DNA of 64,000 bases from DATGMP01 sp035293565 (GTDB lineage: Bacteria > Pseudomonadota > Alphaproteobacteria > BOG-932 > Roseiterribacteraceae): contig DATGMP010000125.1 in the NCBI GenBank assembly GCA_035293565.1, positions 1-64,000 on the forward strand, given 5' to 3'. The position numbers were made by a program, and so were the translations under genes. This document shows, in pieces, positions 7,581 to 16,912 of this stretch (within the stretch, counting starts at the first letter, position 1; every line of letters starts with the position of its first letter). The notes beneath the pieces are model-generated. The model saw only the letters and a program-made list of their open reading frames with translations, was not told the origin of the DNA and made no database searches.

Positions 7581-8894
7581 TCATTCCTTGTGATAGTCGG
7601 CGTAGATTCGACCCGATAGCAGGATGCCGACGATCTCTTCGCGCCGATTCCAGAGAAAGGCGAGGCCCGTCCGCGAAAAGAGCATGGTCAACAGCGATTT
7701 CGGATCTAGTCGATTCTCGACCAGCATCGCCGTTGCCAGGTGCAGGATCAGCCGCTTCTTTCTCGCCGACAGAATCCGAAAATGCGCGCCGACGGCAAAG
7801 GAATCCGTTCCGTAGCTCTTGGTCAGCCAGCGAAGCGCCGTCGCGCTGTGGCATTCGATATCGGGAGGAATGCCGTCCCCGGCTTTCGCCGGCCGGCCCA
7901 TCGATATGGTCAGCGTGCGATCGAGATCGGTAAGCCGGACCCGAAGCGGCGGCAGCAGCCGCGCCATCGGGCCGAAGCCCGATCTGACCTTGCGGACATG
8001 GGTGAGCGTTGCCGCGCGCAACTCGTCCAAAGAGACGCTTCCCGTCCGCTCGATCGCCGTCATATCGCTCGGCAAATGCTCTTCTTTCGAGATGCGATAG
8101 GAGCCTTGCCCCAGATAGCTCAGGCGTGCGCCCACCGTTAGCGGCGCGATTCTGGATTCGATCGCGGCGAGGTCCGCTACCGAAAGCATGGAGCTGTTCT
8201 GACCGCTGCTTTCCGGAGCTCGATAGTAGTGGTGCGAAGCGAAAGGCAGAACAAGCTGCGGATCGAACGGTTCATAATTCCGTCGGAAATTCTCGATCAG
8301 CGCTTGCCTGACTCGCGAATCATCCGTTTTCTTCCTATGCAGCAATTTGCCCGCATGATTGAAGTTCGACATGAAGATGTCGATCGACCCGAGCTTTCGT
8401 GCCAGCCATCGTCTCGATAGGCGCGGGATGACGCAATCGTTGAAATTCAAAAGCCGCCAGCTTGCGCCCTCGATCAGAAGCATGTTGTCGATGCCGGTCG
8501 TCGGATAGCGCGTGATCCTGAATCCGCCGAGATCGATCGCCTGGCGTTCCTCGACGGCGAGGATGCTTCGGAAGCCGAGGCTCCGTGCGCGCACGCCGAT
8601 ATCGAAATTATGGGATCGATTGGCGAGGAGGATGATGTCGGGATTGGCTTCGGCCAGCGCTTTCAGCGTCGGGATGTGGAAATGGTCTTCATGGAAATGC
8701 GAGATCCAAAGATGGGTCGCGTGGCGCGCGCGGGCGAGCGCCGCGTCATTGACATATCTAAGTCCCCAGCCCTCTTCGAACGCATAGCCCGAGTACCAGG
8801 GATCGGTCAGCAGCGCGGTGCCCGACGATTCGATCAGCAGCGAAGCGTGATTAAGGAGCTCGATCGTCAGCAAGCCATCTCCCGCCGATGTCAT
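7581..8894 (-). CDS. Metallo-beta-lactamase-fold hydrolase (CMAH/UlaG-like)
   Basis: The product is 437 aa. The metal-binding motif HxHxDH is at residues 66-71 (SHFHEDH), after the strand LLTDPWYSG where UlaG-like and CMP-Neu5Ac-hydroxylase-like proteins carry TDPW. Further metal ligands probably lie in FMSNFNHAG and FASHHYY. The roughly 200-residue C-terminal half has no motif I recognise. It has no Rieske domain, unlike true CMAH. It is divergently arranged from the FkbM methyltransferase gene (122-nt shared promoter region) and beside acyltransferase and glycosyltransferase genes, so a role in modifying a surface glycan or lipid is plausible. The substrate is unknown. Confidence 0.75.
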   Translation of the reverse strand: MTSAGDGLLTIELLNHASLLIESSGTALLTDPWYSGYAFEEGWGLRYVNDAALARARHATHLWISHFHEDHFHIPTLKALAEANPDIILLANRSHNFDIGVRARSLGFRSILAVEERQAIDLGGFRITRYPTTGIDNMLLIEGASWRLLNFNDCVIPRLSRRWLARKLGSIDIFMSNFNHAGKLLHRKKTDDSRVRQALIENFRRNYEPFDPQLVLPFASHHYYRAPESSGQNSSMLSVADLAAIESRIAPLTVGARLSYLGQGSYRISKEEHLPSDMTAIERTGSVSLDELRAATLTHVRKVRSGFGPMARLLPPLRVRLTDLDRTLTISMGRPAKAGDGIPPDIECHSATALRWLTKSYGTDSFAVGAHFRILSARKKRLILHLATAMLVENRLDPKSLLTMLFSRTGLAFLWNRREEIVGILLSGRIYADYHKE

Positions 8895-9016
8895 GCGCGG
8901 CCCCCGAAACGATCCACCAAATATCCGACTATACCCATTGTCGCGATCGACCGTTGCCGCTCTGAAACTGTGTTGCTAGGGTCGCTGCCTTCGGCAACGT
9001 CCACGACATATCCAAG

Positions 9017-9952
9017 ATGCCCAACAAAATTCTGGCGCTGCTGTCGCGAATTGGAATCCGTTTCGGCGCCCGCCCCGCGCCATCTCCCCCGGCCGAGCCC
9101 ACGATCATCACCCTCAAGCCCTCGCCCAGCCTCCGTATGATCGTCCATTCTCGATTCGACCGATATATCAGCCCGCAGATCGCAGCAACCGGAAGCTGGG
9201 AACCGTTCGAGACGGAGCTCGTGCAGCGCTTTCTTCGCCCCGGTGACTGCTTCGTCGATATTGGCGCTAATATCGGCTGGTATACGATCATTGCCGCGGC
9301 CCGAGTCGGATCCAGGGGCCAAGTCTATGCGTTCGAGCCGGCGGCCGAGAATTTCGAGCTGGCGGCGCAGAACGTGGCGCTGAACGGTCTCTCCAACGTC
9401 AGGCTTGAGCGCGCCGCGGTATCTGATCAGCCGGGCTCTGCGACGTTGTTCCTCTCGACGGAAAATCTCGGCGACCACCGGCTCTATGAATCGGCTGAGG
9501 AGCGGAGCTCCGAAACCGTGCCGGTCATTTGCCTCGACGCCTATTTTGCCGACAAGCCCGGCTCCATTCGGCTGGTGAAGATGGATACCCAGGGCAGCGA
9601 GGCCAAGATATTTGCCGGGCTCTCGCCTGATCTGATTCGCGAGCGGGATATCGAAGCCTTCATCTTCGAATATTGGCCCAAGGGCTTGGTCGGGGCGGGC
9701 AGCTCGCCGAAAGACTTCATGGAGCGCCTGAAGGCGCTCGGTCTCAGATGTTATGTGATCCAGGAGGACTATCGCGGCCTCGATCCAATCGACATCGACG
9801 TGCTGGGCGCGCGTGCGGATGACGACCTGAGGCCCGAAACCGACCGTTTCGCGAACCTCTTGGCGTTGCCCGCAGACAAGTCGCTGCCAGATTGGGCGGC
9901 GGCGATGGTGCGGGGACCGGACGCGCCGATGTTCTATCCGTCGCCCGGCTGA
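9017..9952 (+). CDS. FkbM-family methyltransferase
   Basis: The product (311 aa) is a class I SAM-dependent O-methyltransferase. The SAM-binding loop is FVDIGANIGWYTI, followed by the acidic ribose-binding region YAFEPAAENFELA. The FkbM-type signature with VKMDTQGSEAKIF appears around residues 195-210. FkbM proteins methylate sugars or polyketide hydroxyls, and in polysaccharide clusters usually cap glycan residues. It is the only plus-strand gene in this glycan-like cluster and faces away from the MBL-fold gene. The ribosome-binding site before the chosen ATG is weak, so a nearby start is possible. Confidence 0.9.
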   Translation: MPNKILALLSRIGIRFGARPAPSPPAEPTIITLKPSPSLRMIVHSRFDRYISPQIAATGSWEPFETELVQRFLRPGDCFVDIGANIGWYTIIAAARVGSRGQVYAFEPAAENFELAAQNVALNGLSNVRLERAAVSDQPGSATLFLSTENLGDHRLYESAEERSSETVPVICLDAYFADKPGSIRLVKMDTQGSEAKIFAGLSPDLIRERDIEAFIFEYWPKGLVGAGSSPKDFMERLKALGLRCYVIQEDYRGLDPIDIDVLGARADDDLRPETDRFANLLALPADKSLPDWAAAMVRGPDAPMFYPSPG

Positions 9953-10031
9953 AGCGCCGGCGCGGAGCGCTAAGCCTTCCGCGATGCTATCTCCGTTGCG
10001 CTCGAAGGGGCGCCTGGCGGCACCGCGTCCA

Positions 10032-11288
10032 TCATGACGGCGCCGCCGCGACCACGACCGGCTCCGTCGGCTCGTCGGCTTCGATACGGGTTTCGAGCCG
10101 AGGCGCACGACGGGAGAATCCATCGGCGATTCTGGCGCCCCTCCGTCTCAAGGGGGTTTCAACGAAACGATAGTTCAGCTCGGTTATGCCGATCAGCAGC
10201 ACGAGCGCCGTCAGGCCGAAACGCAGCGCGAAGTTGCCGCCGAAATTCGTGCCGGGCGGCTCGATCCGATACCAAATTTCGCGGGCCAGGAAAAAGCAGG
10301 GCGCATGGACGAGATAGAGCGTGTAGGACCGGCTGCCGATCCAGAGAAGAACGGCCTTAAGCGAACCGCCAGCCATGAGATAATCGCGATCATAGGATGC
10401 GATCAGCACCAGCGCTGCGGATAATATTGCGACGATCCCGATCGGGAACGGAACGACCGGCGGATCGATAGGAGATATCGCGGCAATCAGACCCAAGGTT
10501 CCTAGCAGAACGAGCCCTCGCGCGATCCCGCTCTTGGCGAGCCCGGTCGGCTCCGCGAGCCTGTGGCTCGGATGACGGCTCCATATTGCGATCAGGACGC
10601 CCAATAGAAGCGCGTCGCAGCGGATCATCACGAAAGCCGAATGCAGCCGCGGAAAGAAAAGCTGAGCCCCGACGAGCAGCGCCAGTATCGCCGGAAGGCG
10701 CCGACCGCACAGGAACACGATGACGGGCAACAGGATGTAGAATTGTTCTTCGAGCGAAAGGCTCCAATAAGGAAAGGTCGCTCCATACCATTCGTGAGTT
10801 CCGGCGAATTGGAGCGTCCTGAAATTGGCAACGTCGAGCATTCCAGCCAATGCGCCCGCGAAATTCATGCGTAAAGTGCCGAACGCCCCGGAGCGGTTGA
10901 AGGCAAGCGTGGCTGCGAGAATCAAGAACAACCAAAGCCAGGCTGACGGAACCAGCCTCCAGACACGCCGGATCCAGAAGGAGAGGGTCGCATTGAGGAA
11001 ACCCATCGCGCCGTCAGCGGCTTCGAGTTTCGGCAGAAGCGAACGGGCGATGACGAAGCCGGAGATCGCAAAGAACAGATCGACGCCGGACCAGAACGCA
11101 AAATAAGCGCGGACATGTTCGATGAACGCGACACGCCATGGGAAAAGATTGATCCGCACATGCTCGAACAGCACGAACAGAATCGCGAAGGCACGCAGAA
11201 TCTCGATGTCGTCGATACGGCCTCCGCCGCGCATTTCGCGGGTCGCCCACCGCGCGGTCTCCGTTGTCGTATGCGCTCCGTCGGCCAT
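10032..11288 (-). CDS. Acyltransferase family 3 membrane protein (OafA/NodX-like)
   Basis: The product is 418 aa with about ten hydrophobic helices. It starts the family core with DDIEILRAFAILFVLFEHVR, followed by FFAISGFVIARSLLP, and has SLSLEEQFYILLPVIVF, the classical acyltransferase-3 motif. Such proteins O-acetylate or O-succinylate polysaccharides at the inner membrane. The last ~40 residues are basic and probably cytoplasmic. It directly follows the glycosyltransferase at 11295-12641 (6-nt gap), so the three minus-strand genes 14515 to 10032 look like one operon making or decorating a surface glycan. Confidence 0.92.
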   Translation of the reverse strand: MADGAHTTTETARWATREMRGGGRIDDIEILRAFAILFVLFEHVRINLFPWRVAFIEHVRAYFAFWSGVDLFFAISGFVIARSLLPKLEAADGAMGFLNATLSFWIRRVWRLVPSAWLWLFLILAATLAFNRSGAFGTLRMNFAGALAGMLDVANFRTLQFAGTHEWYGATFPYWSLSLEEQFYILLPVIVFLCGRRLPAILALLVGAQLFFPRLHSAFVMIRCDALLLGVLIAIWSRHPSHRLAEPTGLAKSGIARGLVLLGTLGLIAAISPIDPPVVPFPIGIVAILSAALVLIASYDRDYLMAGGSLKAVLLWIGSRSYTLYLVHAPCFFLAREIWYRIEPPGTNFGGNFALRFGLTALVLLIGITELNYRFVETPLRRRGARIADGFSRRAPRLETRIEADEPTEPVVVAAAPS

Positions 11289-11294
11289 TGTCGT

Positions 11295-12641
11295 TCAGGC
11301 CGTCGGAACGAGCTTGAGCGGTGCGGTCGGCGCGGCGGCCGTTTCGTCAGGCCGGCTTAATGTCCCGTCTCTTCTCGAAAGGAAATTTCGAATTTTGTTC
11401 AAGACGACCTCTTCGGAGCAATGCCGCTCGAGCGTTACGGTTGCGTGTTCCGACATGCGCATATAGCGGTGCCGCTCTTCCTTGGCGACGCGATAGCTTT
11501 CCCGATAGGCGGCAACGAGCGATTCGAAATTGATTCGATGGCGCTGCGTCCGGAAAGCGAGCCGCGGATCGTGCGGCCAGGAGCCCGGCTCGACGGACGA
11601 TCTCAGGATGAACGCGTTGGTCTCGTCGATATAGTCGATCATCGACGTATGACGTGGCGCGATCGCGGGCTTGCCACCGGACATAAATTCCATGAGCGGC
11701 AAGCACTGGCCTTCGCCGACCGACGTGTTCACCGCGTAGGTGCTGGCGCCCGCCAAACGTTTGTAGTTCTCATCATCAAAATAGCCGTGGACCAAAATTA
11801 CGCGGCATTTATAGGGCGTCAGCTTGTACAAATCTTCGGTGACGAGGCCGAGCACGACCCTGGGGTCGTAATGCGTCGCCTTCATGACGAGCGTCGCATC
11901 CTCGCGATCGCGCAGCGCCCAAACGAAGCCGCACACCATGTCGAACAGATTCTTGCGGCTGTCATGAGGATTGAAGATCGACGTATAGACGACATTGTCG
12001 ACCGGAATCTCGAACGAGACCGGCCCGTCGGGTACTTCGTGCGGCCAGGGTTCGGTGCGCGGATCGGGAATGCGCTGGGGCGAATATTGGTCGATATCGA
12101 TCGCCCGCGTATCGACCACCAAGCCGTTCAGATCGAATTTATGGCTGCGCCAAGCTGATCGCATGCGCAGCTCTTGCGCCATGGCGGCATAGCGATCCCA
12201 CACGGGCGCCGGGATGGAAACAATCGGGAAATCCAGCCCGACCGCCTTGCGGACCGTCTCAACCGCGAAATTGGAGTGGGTGATGGCGCGACCCACGCGC
12301 CGGAGACCGTATCGCCAATCGTTGCGCGGCTCCCCGAGCCAGGTCTCTGTCGGGATCGTATCGAACTCCCAAGCGAAGATCGGGATCGTTGGACAATCGA
12401 GATCCAAGGGCATCAGATGCGGCGGCGCGAAGCACAAAAATACGCAATCTTGGCCGTGCCTGATCGCATTATGATAAATCGGATCGACTTCGCGAGCCGG
12501 GTCGCTGACGTGGATGACGACACCGAGCTGGTTGAGCAGCGGCAGGAATTCCTTGAGGACAAAATAGTAGCTGTATTCCGAATAGCCGAGGCGCTCCCGG
12601 AAATTCCGATCGTTCGTCTTGGAGTAGACCAGGATGATCAT
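11295..12641 (-). CDS. Glycosyltransferase (GT4-like)
   Basis: The product is 448 aa. The N-terminal half (MIILVYSKTNDRNF... SYYFVLKEFLPLLNQL) and the C-terminal half with VNTSVGEGQCLPLMEFMSGG are typical of GT-B glycosyltransferases; the Glu in the last segment corresponds to the nucleotide-sugar-binding E-x7-E region. The tail lists PSRPDETAAAPTAP-type residues of low complexity. It is a clear paralogue of the next gene upstream, sharing GYSEYSYYFVLKEFLP-like and CLPLMEFMS-like segments, and overlaps it by 4 nt (ATGA), so they are translated together. Donor and acceptor are unknown. Confidence 0.85.
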   Translation of the reverse strand: MIILVYSKTNDRNFRERLGYSEYSYYFVLKEFLPLLNQLGVVIHVSDPAREVDPIYHNAIRHGQDCVFLCFAPPHLMPLDLDCPTIPIFAWEFDTIPTETWLGEPRNDWRYGLRRVGRAITHSNFAVETVRKAVGLDFPIVSIPAPVWDRYAAMAQELRMRSAWRSHKFDLNGLVVDTRAIDIDQYSPQRIPDPRTEPWPHEVPDGPVSFEIPVDNVVYTSIFNPHDSRKNLFDMVCGFVWALRDREDATLVMKATHYDPRVVLGLVTEDLYKLTPYKCRVILVHGYFDDENYKRLAGASTYAVNTSVGEGQCLPLMEFMSGGKPAIAPRHTSMIDYIDETNAFILRSSVEPGSWPHDPRLAFRTQRHRINFESLVAAYRESYRVAKEERHRYMRMSEHATVTLERHCSEEVVLNKIRNFLSRRDGTLSRPDETAAAPTAPLKLVPTA

Positions 12642-14515
12642 AGTGCCGCCACCCGATCCGCTTCGAAACCTTCAGCGGCTGTCGGCGGCATGGCCGCTAT
12701 TGCCTTGGGCTCACTTTCACGGTCTTCTTCGAAGAAGGCGCGCAAACGCGCTGTCACGACCTCTTCGGAGCAGTAGTCGCGCATCGTCCGGCACGCGCTC
12801 CCGGCCATCATGCGGTAACGAGCGGGATCCGCCTTGGCGACCCGGTAGCTTTCTTCATAAACGCCTTGGACCGATTCCCAATTGAGACGCGGGCACTCGG
12901 CGCGAAACAGATTGCGCGGATCGTGCGGCCACGCGACGTGCTCCATCCAATAGTCGAGAATGAAAGCATTGCCTTCGTCGATGTAATCCTCCGTCGCCGC
13001 ATGCCGCGACGCGATCGCCGGCTTGCCGCACGACATGAATTCCATCAGCGGCAGACAGCGGCCTTCGCGGCCGGGGACGTCCACGTAATAGGAGGTCGCG
13101 GCGATCAATTTTTCGTACTCCTCGTTCTCAAGAGAGCCGTGGAGCGCGATGACCCGGCATTTGAAAGGCGAAAGCTGCGACAACATCTGGATGAAGGGAT
13201 GGTACCACTGCGCGAGATCGGCGTTGATCATCTTGATGATAAGGGTGGCGTCCTCCTTGTTTCGAAAGGTCCAGCAAAAGCCCGTGATGAGATCCCGCCA
13301 GTTCTTCCGAGCGTCCGTCGGATCGAGAATGGAAGTGTAGATCACGCCCCCGACCGTGACCCGCGCTTCCGGCCATTTTGGCGCAGGAGGCGGCGTGGCC
13401 TCCATGATCGGCGCGACTTCGGCATTGGGCTCGTCGACGAGCGCGGTGGGCTCGGGGGCCGGCTCGACTATGGGCGTCGGCTCGATTGCCGGCGGGGCGG
13501 GCGCTTCGCCCGGAACTGCCTGCTGAGCGGTCGCGCGCGGTGGTCGGACCAGACGTGCGAGCCGATAGGATAGCCGGCCAATACGCGAAACGATCCAAAC
13601 GAGCCAGCGCGGCAGCAGGTCGCGGACGACATCGCGATACCATTCCACCGCATAGTGCTTGGTCTTGCCCAACCGATAGCGGAAGGTTTTTGGAATAGCC
13701 GGGGCAAGGGCGAGTTCCTTTGCCGCTTCGTCCGGCTCGTTTTTGACGAAGAGAATGCTTGCCGAAGAATCAGCCTCCGGCTCGGCGGGGGGGACCAACC
13801 CAGCTTCCGCGACGACGAGCTCGGGAACGTCAGCGCTTACCGGATCAGCTTGCACGGCGGAGATCTCTGCAGGCCGACTCGGCTCTTCCGGCGGTTCCGG
13901 GATCGGCGGCTCCGGTCGCAAAAGATAATCCGGCGACAGGTCGAGCGCTCGGCTGTCCACTATGAGACCTTCCAAACGCAGTTCGGTGGGCTCGATGATC
14001 GCTGGGCGAACGCCGGCGGCGCGGACCGCTTCGAATCGGTCCCAAATCACGCCGGGCGCGGCCAGGATCCGGAAATCGCTTCCCATTGCCGTCTTCACGA
14101 TGCGCGCCGTAAAGCCGGAAAGCGTAATCGCCCGGCCGCAGCGCGCAAACACGGTACGCCAGTCGTTCCGTGGATCGTCGTTCCAGACCTCGTCGGGTAT
14201 CGTGCTTGCCTCCCAGGCGAAGACCACGATCATTGGATGCTCGTGGTCGATGAAAGCCTTGTGCGGCGGCGAGAAGGAGATGAAGAGGCAGCGCTCGCCG
14301 CTGGCGGCGCTTTCAGCGAAAATCGCATCGAGCTCCGTCGCCGGATCGGCGACATAGGTGATCGAGCCGATATGTTCGAGAGCAGGAAGGAAAGATCTCA
14401 GGACGAAATAATAACTATACTCGGGCCACCCCGGAGTTTTGCGGATCGACTGTTCGCCGATATCCGAGTATATCGCAAATCTCATTGCCTTTGCCGACCG
14501 GAACCAGTCCCCCAT
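12638..14515 (-). CDS. Glycosyltransferase with long disordered insert, paralogue of its neighbour
   Basis: The product is up to 625 aa. Residues ~10-210 match the N-terminal half of the neighbouring GT (PGWPEYSYYFVLRSFLPALE, IVVFAWEASTIPDEVWNDDP), and ~390-610 match its C-terminal half (GREGRCLPLMEFMSCGKPAI). Between them is an insert of about 170 residues rich in Pro, Glu and Ala, interrupted by a basic stretch (YRLGKTKHYAVEWYRDVVRD) that may be an amphipathic membrane-attachment helix. Start choice is uncertain: ATG 14515 or ATG 14485 (MRFAIYSDIG), which resembles the paralogue's start; neither has a strong ribosome-binding site. Tandem duplication with later insertion is the simplest history. 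Confidence 0.82.
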   Translation of the reverse strand: MGDWFRSAKAMRFAIYSDIGEQSIRKTPGWPEYSYYFVLRSFLPALEHIGSITYVADPATELDAIFAESAASGERCLFISFSPPHKAFIDHEHPMIVVFAWEASTIPDEVWNDDPRNDWRTVFARCGRAITLSGFTARIVKTAMGSDFRILAAPGVIWDRFEAVRAAGVRPAIIEPTELRLEGLIVDSRALDLSPDYLLRPEPPIPEPPEEPSRPAEISAVQADPVSADVPELVVAEAGLVPPAEPEADSSASILFVKNEPDEAAKELALAPAIPKTFRYRLGKTKHYAVEWYRDVVRDLLPRWLVWIVSRIGRLSYRLARLVRPPRATAQQAVPGEAPAPPAIEPTPIVEPAPEPTALVDEPNAEVAPIMEATPPPAPKWPEARVTVGGVIYTSILDPTDARKNWRDLITGFCWTFRNKEDATLIIKMINADLAQWYHPFIQMLSQLSPFKCRVIALHGSLENEEYEKLIAATSYYVDVPGREGRCLPLMEFMSCGKPAIASRHAATEDYIDEGNAFILDYWMEHVAWPHDPRNLFRAECPRLNWESVQGVYEESYRVAKADPARYRMMAGSACRTMRDYCSEEVVTARLRAFFEEDRESEPKAIAAMPPTAAEGFEADRVAAL

Positions 14516-14553
14516 TATGCGTTATTGAAGAGGCAGTTGCTGGTATTGCCTTC

Positions 14554-14577
14554 GTAACAAATTTGTAACGGCGTTAC
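14554..14577. promoter_or_regulatory. Repeated GTAAC/GTTAC operator-like site
   Basis: GTAAC occurs at 14554-14558 and 14565-14569, the latter forming the dyad GTAACGGCGTTAC with 14573-14577. It lies 40-60 nt upstream of the glycosyltransferase operon in a short AT-richer stretch, the right place for a regulator site or promoter. The binding protein is unknown. Confidence 0.4.
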
Positions 14578-14623
14578 TCTAGGGCTTGGTCCCCAGCCGA
14601 TCAAGGTTCAATTTCGGCGAAAT

Positions 14624-16003
14624 TCAGCTCGCCAGGATCATCGCTTCGGCGTCCACCGGCAGGAGAAATCCGGCTTCGACGCCCTGTTCGATCGCGCGCC
14701 GGAGCTGCGTCCCGTAGCTGTCCGGTTCAGGATAAAGCCGAGCAAGCATCTCATCGGAGAAGGGTGTGCTGGTGCCGAACATCTGCAGGAGCCCATCCTC
14801 GTCAACGCCCGTATGGCGCGCTCGCGGGGCCTCGATCGCCGGCAGCCTGATGCCGCCCTTGGCCAGGCCCAACGCGTCCCGTTGCAGCCGTGGCGGATCT
14901 CCCGCGAAAAGAAGCCGCGGCAGCGCAGGCGGCGGGGCGCCACCATGGACCCAGCGATGCAGCTGCATGAGCGCGGCCGAGTTGACCGGCTCATGTGTCA
15001 GCACATTGGTGTTCGCCCCCCTGGCGTCGGTCGGTGGCGCCATGGGATGCCGCTCGAGCCCGAGATCCCGCGGCCAGCTCGTCTTCAGCCACGGGCTGCC
15101 CGCCGCGCAGCCGTGGGCAACGCCGGCCACCTCCCAGAACCGGTAGGTGTCGCTGTCGGGCTGGCGGACCGGATAGTGGAGCGTCGATTCGGTCTCCGAA
15201 TTCATCACCAGCACCGGCACGCCCAGATCGTTCCGCAACAGATGCGAGCCGGGCGGCATGCGGAGCGCCAAAGGCATGATGTCTTCGACGCGCTTGATCA
15301 GCGGCTCGTTCAGCCGCGGCTCCTCGAGCTGGGTGCCATTGCCGAAATAGACATGTATGAAGAAGCCGTCGAAGGCATGTGTGATCGGCTGGACGGCGTT
15401 CAGATAGGTCACGAGCCGTACCGCCGATTGCGATGCGCCTGCTGCGATGATCTTCCGGACATCGAGGCCGTCCAGCGGATCGACTCCCGCCTTTGGCCGC
15501 TTTGGTCCCAACAGGCGCGCAGCCTGGGTGAAGATGTCGAAGGAATATTCGTCGTTGTCGATATGGAGCGATCCGTACCGCACGGAGTCCCAGCCGGTCA
15601 GCGCCCGTTCCGGCGTCGCTAGGAAGCCGTGGACTCCGGCCCGTTGGGCGCTCACGAGCGCGATCGCGAAGCCGCCGCGATAGATTTGCGGGCTCTCGCC
15701 CGCGAAAATGTCGAAGCCGAGCGACACGTTATTCCAGAGCGCGACGACCGTGCCGTTGAAGCGGCTCGGATCGACGGGCCGGCGGATCAGGATCCGTGTG
15801 CGGTAGGGCGCTCGTCCCGCCGGCTCGACGAACCAGCGGCCGTCAAAGGAGCGACGGGTGCCGGGCGCATGGCGATAGCGCTCGGCCTCGCCCTCGAGGA
15901 AATATTCCTCCTCGACATAGCCGAGCGCCTTGAGGTCGAACGCCGCCGCGCCGAAAGGCCAGCCCTTCGCGCCGCCGGTCACTGGACCGGTCAATGTCGC
16001 CAT
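14624..16003 (-). CDS. Alpha/beta hydrolase-domain protein (Abhydrolase_10 type)
   Basis: The product is 459 aa. It matches the long alpha/beta-hydrolase-like family: an N-terminal beta-rich part (YRTRILIRRPVDPSRFNGTV), the WNNVSLGFDIF segment, and the nucleophile elbow IIAAGASQSAVRLVTYLNAV with Ser in GASQS. The catalytic His is probably in VAGVAHGCA. No signal peptide is seen. It lies 26 nt after dps on the same strand and could be cotranscribed with it. The family is annotated only as hydrolase; an esterase role is likely but the substrate cannot be named. Confidence 0.85.
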   Translation of the reverse strand: MATLTGPVTGGAKGWPFGAAAFDLKALGYVEEEYFLEGEAERYRHAPGTRRSFDGRWFVEPAGRAPYRTRILIRRPVDPSRFNGTVVALWNNVSLGFDIFAGESPQIYRGGFAIALVSAQRAGVHGFLATPERALTGWDSVRYGSLHIDNDEYSFDIFTQAARLLGPKRPKAGVDPLDGLDVRKIIAAGASQSAVRLVTYLNAVQPITHAFDGFFIHVYFGNGTQLEEPRLNEPLIKRVEDIMPLALRMPPGSHLLRNDLGVPVLVMNSETESTLHYPVRQPDSDTYRFWEVAGVAHGCAAGSPWLKTSWPRDLGLERHPMAPPTDARGANTNVLTHEPVNSAALMQLHRWVHGGAPPPALPRLLFAGDPPRLQRDALGLAKGGIRLPAIEAPRARHTGVDEDGLLQMFGTSTPFSDEMLARLYPEPDSYGTQLRRAIEQGVEAGFLLPVDAEAMILAS

Positions 16004-16029
16004 GTGCCTCCCCTTGGGGCGAGACCGCC

Positions 16030-16512
16030 CTATTCCGGAAGGTGAGCTTCCAGGAACCAGAGCGCCTTGTCGAGAGCGCGGGAATAGGCCGTGAAGATGT
16101 CGGCCGTGTCGGCGTCGCCTGCTTCGTCGGACTCGTCGATCGCGGCGCGGACCGAATTGGCGGCCTTGGTGTAGCGCTCGATGAGGGCGTGCAGGTGATC
16201 TTCGATCTTATAGATGTTGGTTGGATAGGGCGCCAGAGTCGAAGCCTGCGACACAGCCTGCGTCGTGCCGAGCGCAGTCCCGCCCAGCTGAACCACGCGC
16301 TCCGCCATCGTATCCACATGCGTGTCGATCTCGGTGCGGAATCCGTCGATCATTTCATGGATGGCGATGAATTGCGGTCCTTTGAGATTCCAATGGGCCT
16401 GCTTCGTCAGCAGCGCCAGATCGATCCCGTCCGCCAGGCGCGCGTTCAAGAGCTCGACCGAAACCTGCTTGGCATTGGATTTGAGGTCGTTCCCGGTTTT
16501 GTGAAGTTTCAT
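16030..16512 (-). CDS. dps: DNA-binding ferritin-like protein Dps
   Basis: The 160-aa product forms a dodecameric mini-ferritin that oxidises and stores iron with peroxide and protects DNA in stationary phase. The Dps signature is present: LLTKQAHWNLKGPQFIAIHE with ferroxidase His, followed by MIDGFRTEIDTHVDTMAERV, which supplies the acidic ligands. The start MKLHKTGNDLKSN at ATG 16512 gives the usual length; a longer frame adds 39 unlikely residues. It is transcribed away from tRNA-Arg(CCT). Oxidative-stress regulation is expected but no operator is evident. Confidence 0.95.
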   Translation of the reverse strand: MKLHKTGNDLKSNAKQVSVELLNARLADGIDLALLTKQAHWNLKGPQFIAIHEMIDGFRTEIDTHVDTMAERVVQLGGTALGTTQAVSQASTLAPYPTNIYKIEDHLHALIERYTKAANSVRAAIDESDEAGDADTADIFTAYSRALDKALWFLEAHLPE

Positions 16513-16654
16513 CGGAGTGCCCCTTGGGATGGTAGAACTATTCCAATGACGTGGACCGCGAGCGCCTTCAGTCAACTGGCAGGACCGGAAAGCGGCAGGG
16601 GTTGTTCGGTGGTTCCGGCAATGGCACATTCCCGCGCGCGTCTCGCCTCCAAGG

Positions 16655-16731
16655 GCGCCCGTAGCTCAGCAGGATAGAGCACAGGATTCCTAATCCTGGG
16701 GTCGTGGGTTCGAATCCCGCCGGGTGCACCA
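16655..16731 (+). tRNA. tRNA-Arg (anticodon CCT), ICE integration target
   Basis: A complete cloverleaf is present: acceptor GCGCCCG with CGGGTGC (one G-U pair), anticodon stem CAGGA/TCCTG with loop TTCCTAA (anticodon CCT), T-arm GTGGGTTCGAATCCCGC and encoded CCA. The integrase gene of the element ends 181 nt past its 3' end, so the tRNA 3' half is the likely attachment core. Confidence 0.95.
16706..16731 (+). other. Presumed left attachment site (attL) at tRNA-Arg(CCT) 3' end
   Basis: Placed by position only: integrase gene adjacent and pointing at the tRNA, as in most tRNA-targeted elements. The exact core is not defined because no second copy of the tRNA 3' end was found in the window. 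Bases 16732-16912 hold no gene that I can support. Confidence 0.35.
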
Positions 16732-16912
16732 CTTTTCCTCTTCTAAATCAAATGCTTATTTTTTCGTTCTTGAGAAGTTCGCTGTGGCATGAAGTTTCAC
16801 GGGGGGTGCCATGTAAATCAATGCATTAGCACCGATTTTCGGGCGTTCCCAAATGTTCCGTGCCACAGCCATGCCACAGAATTCAGGGCTGGAGTTCTCC
16901 ATGTGTTCGGCC

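Noticed and set aside
8891..10123. 410-codon minus-strand frame opposite the FkbM gene
   Set aside because: Arg/Ala/His-rich antisense translation; the plus-strand FkbM protein has clear SAM motifs.
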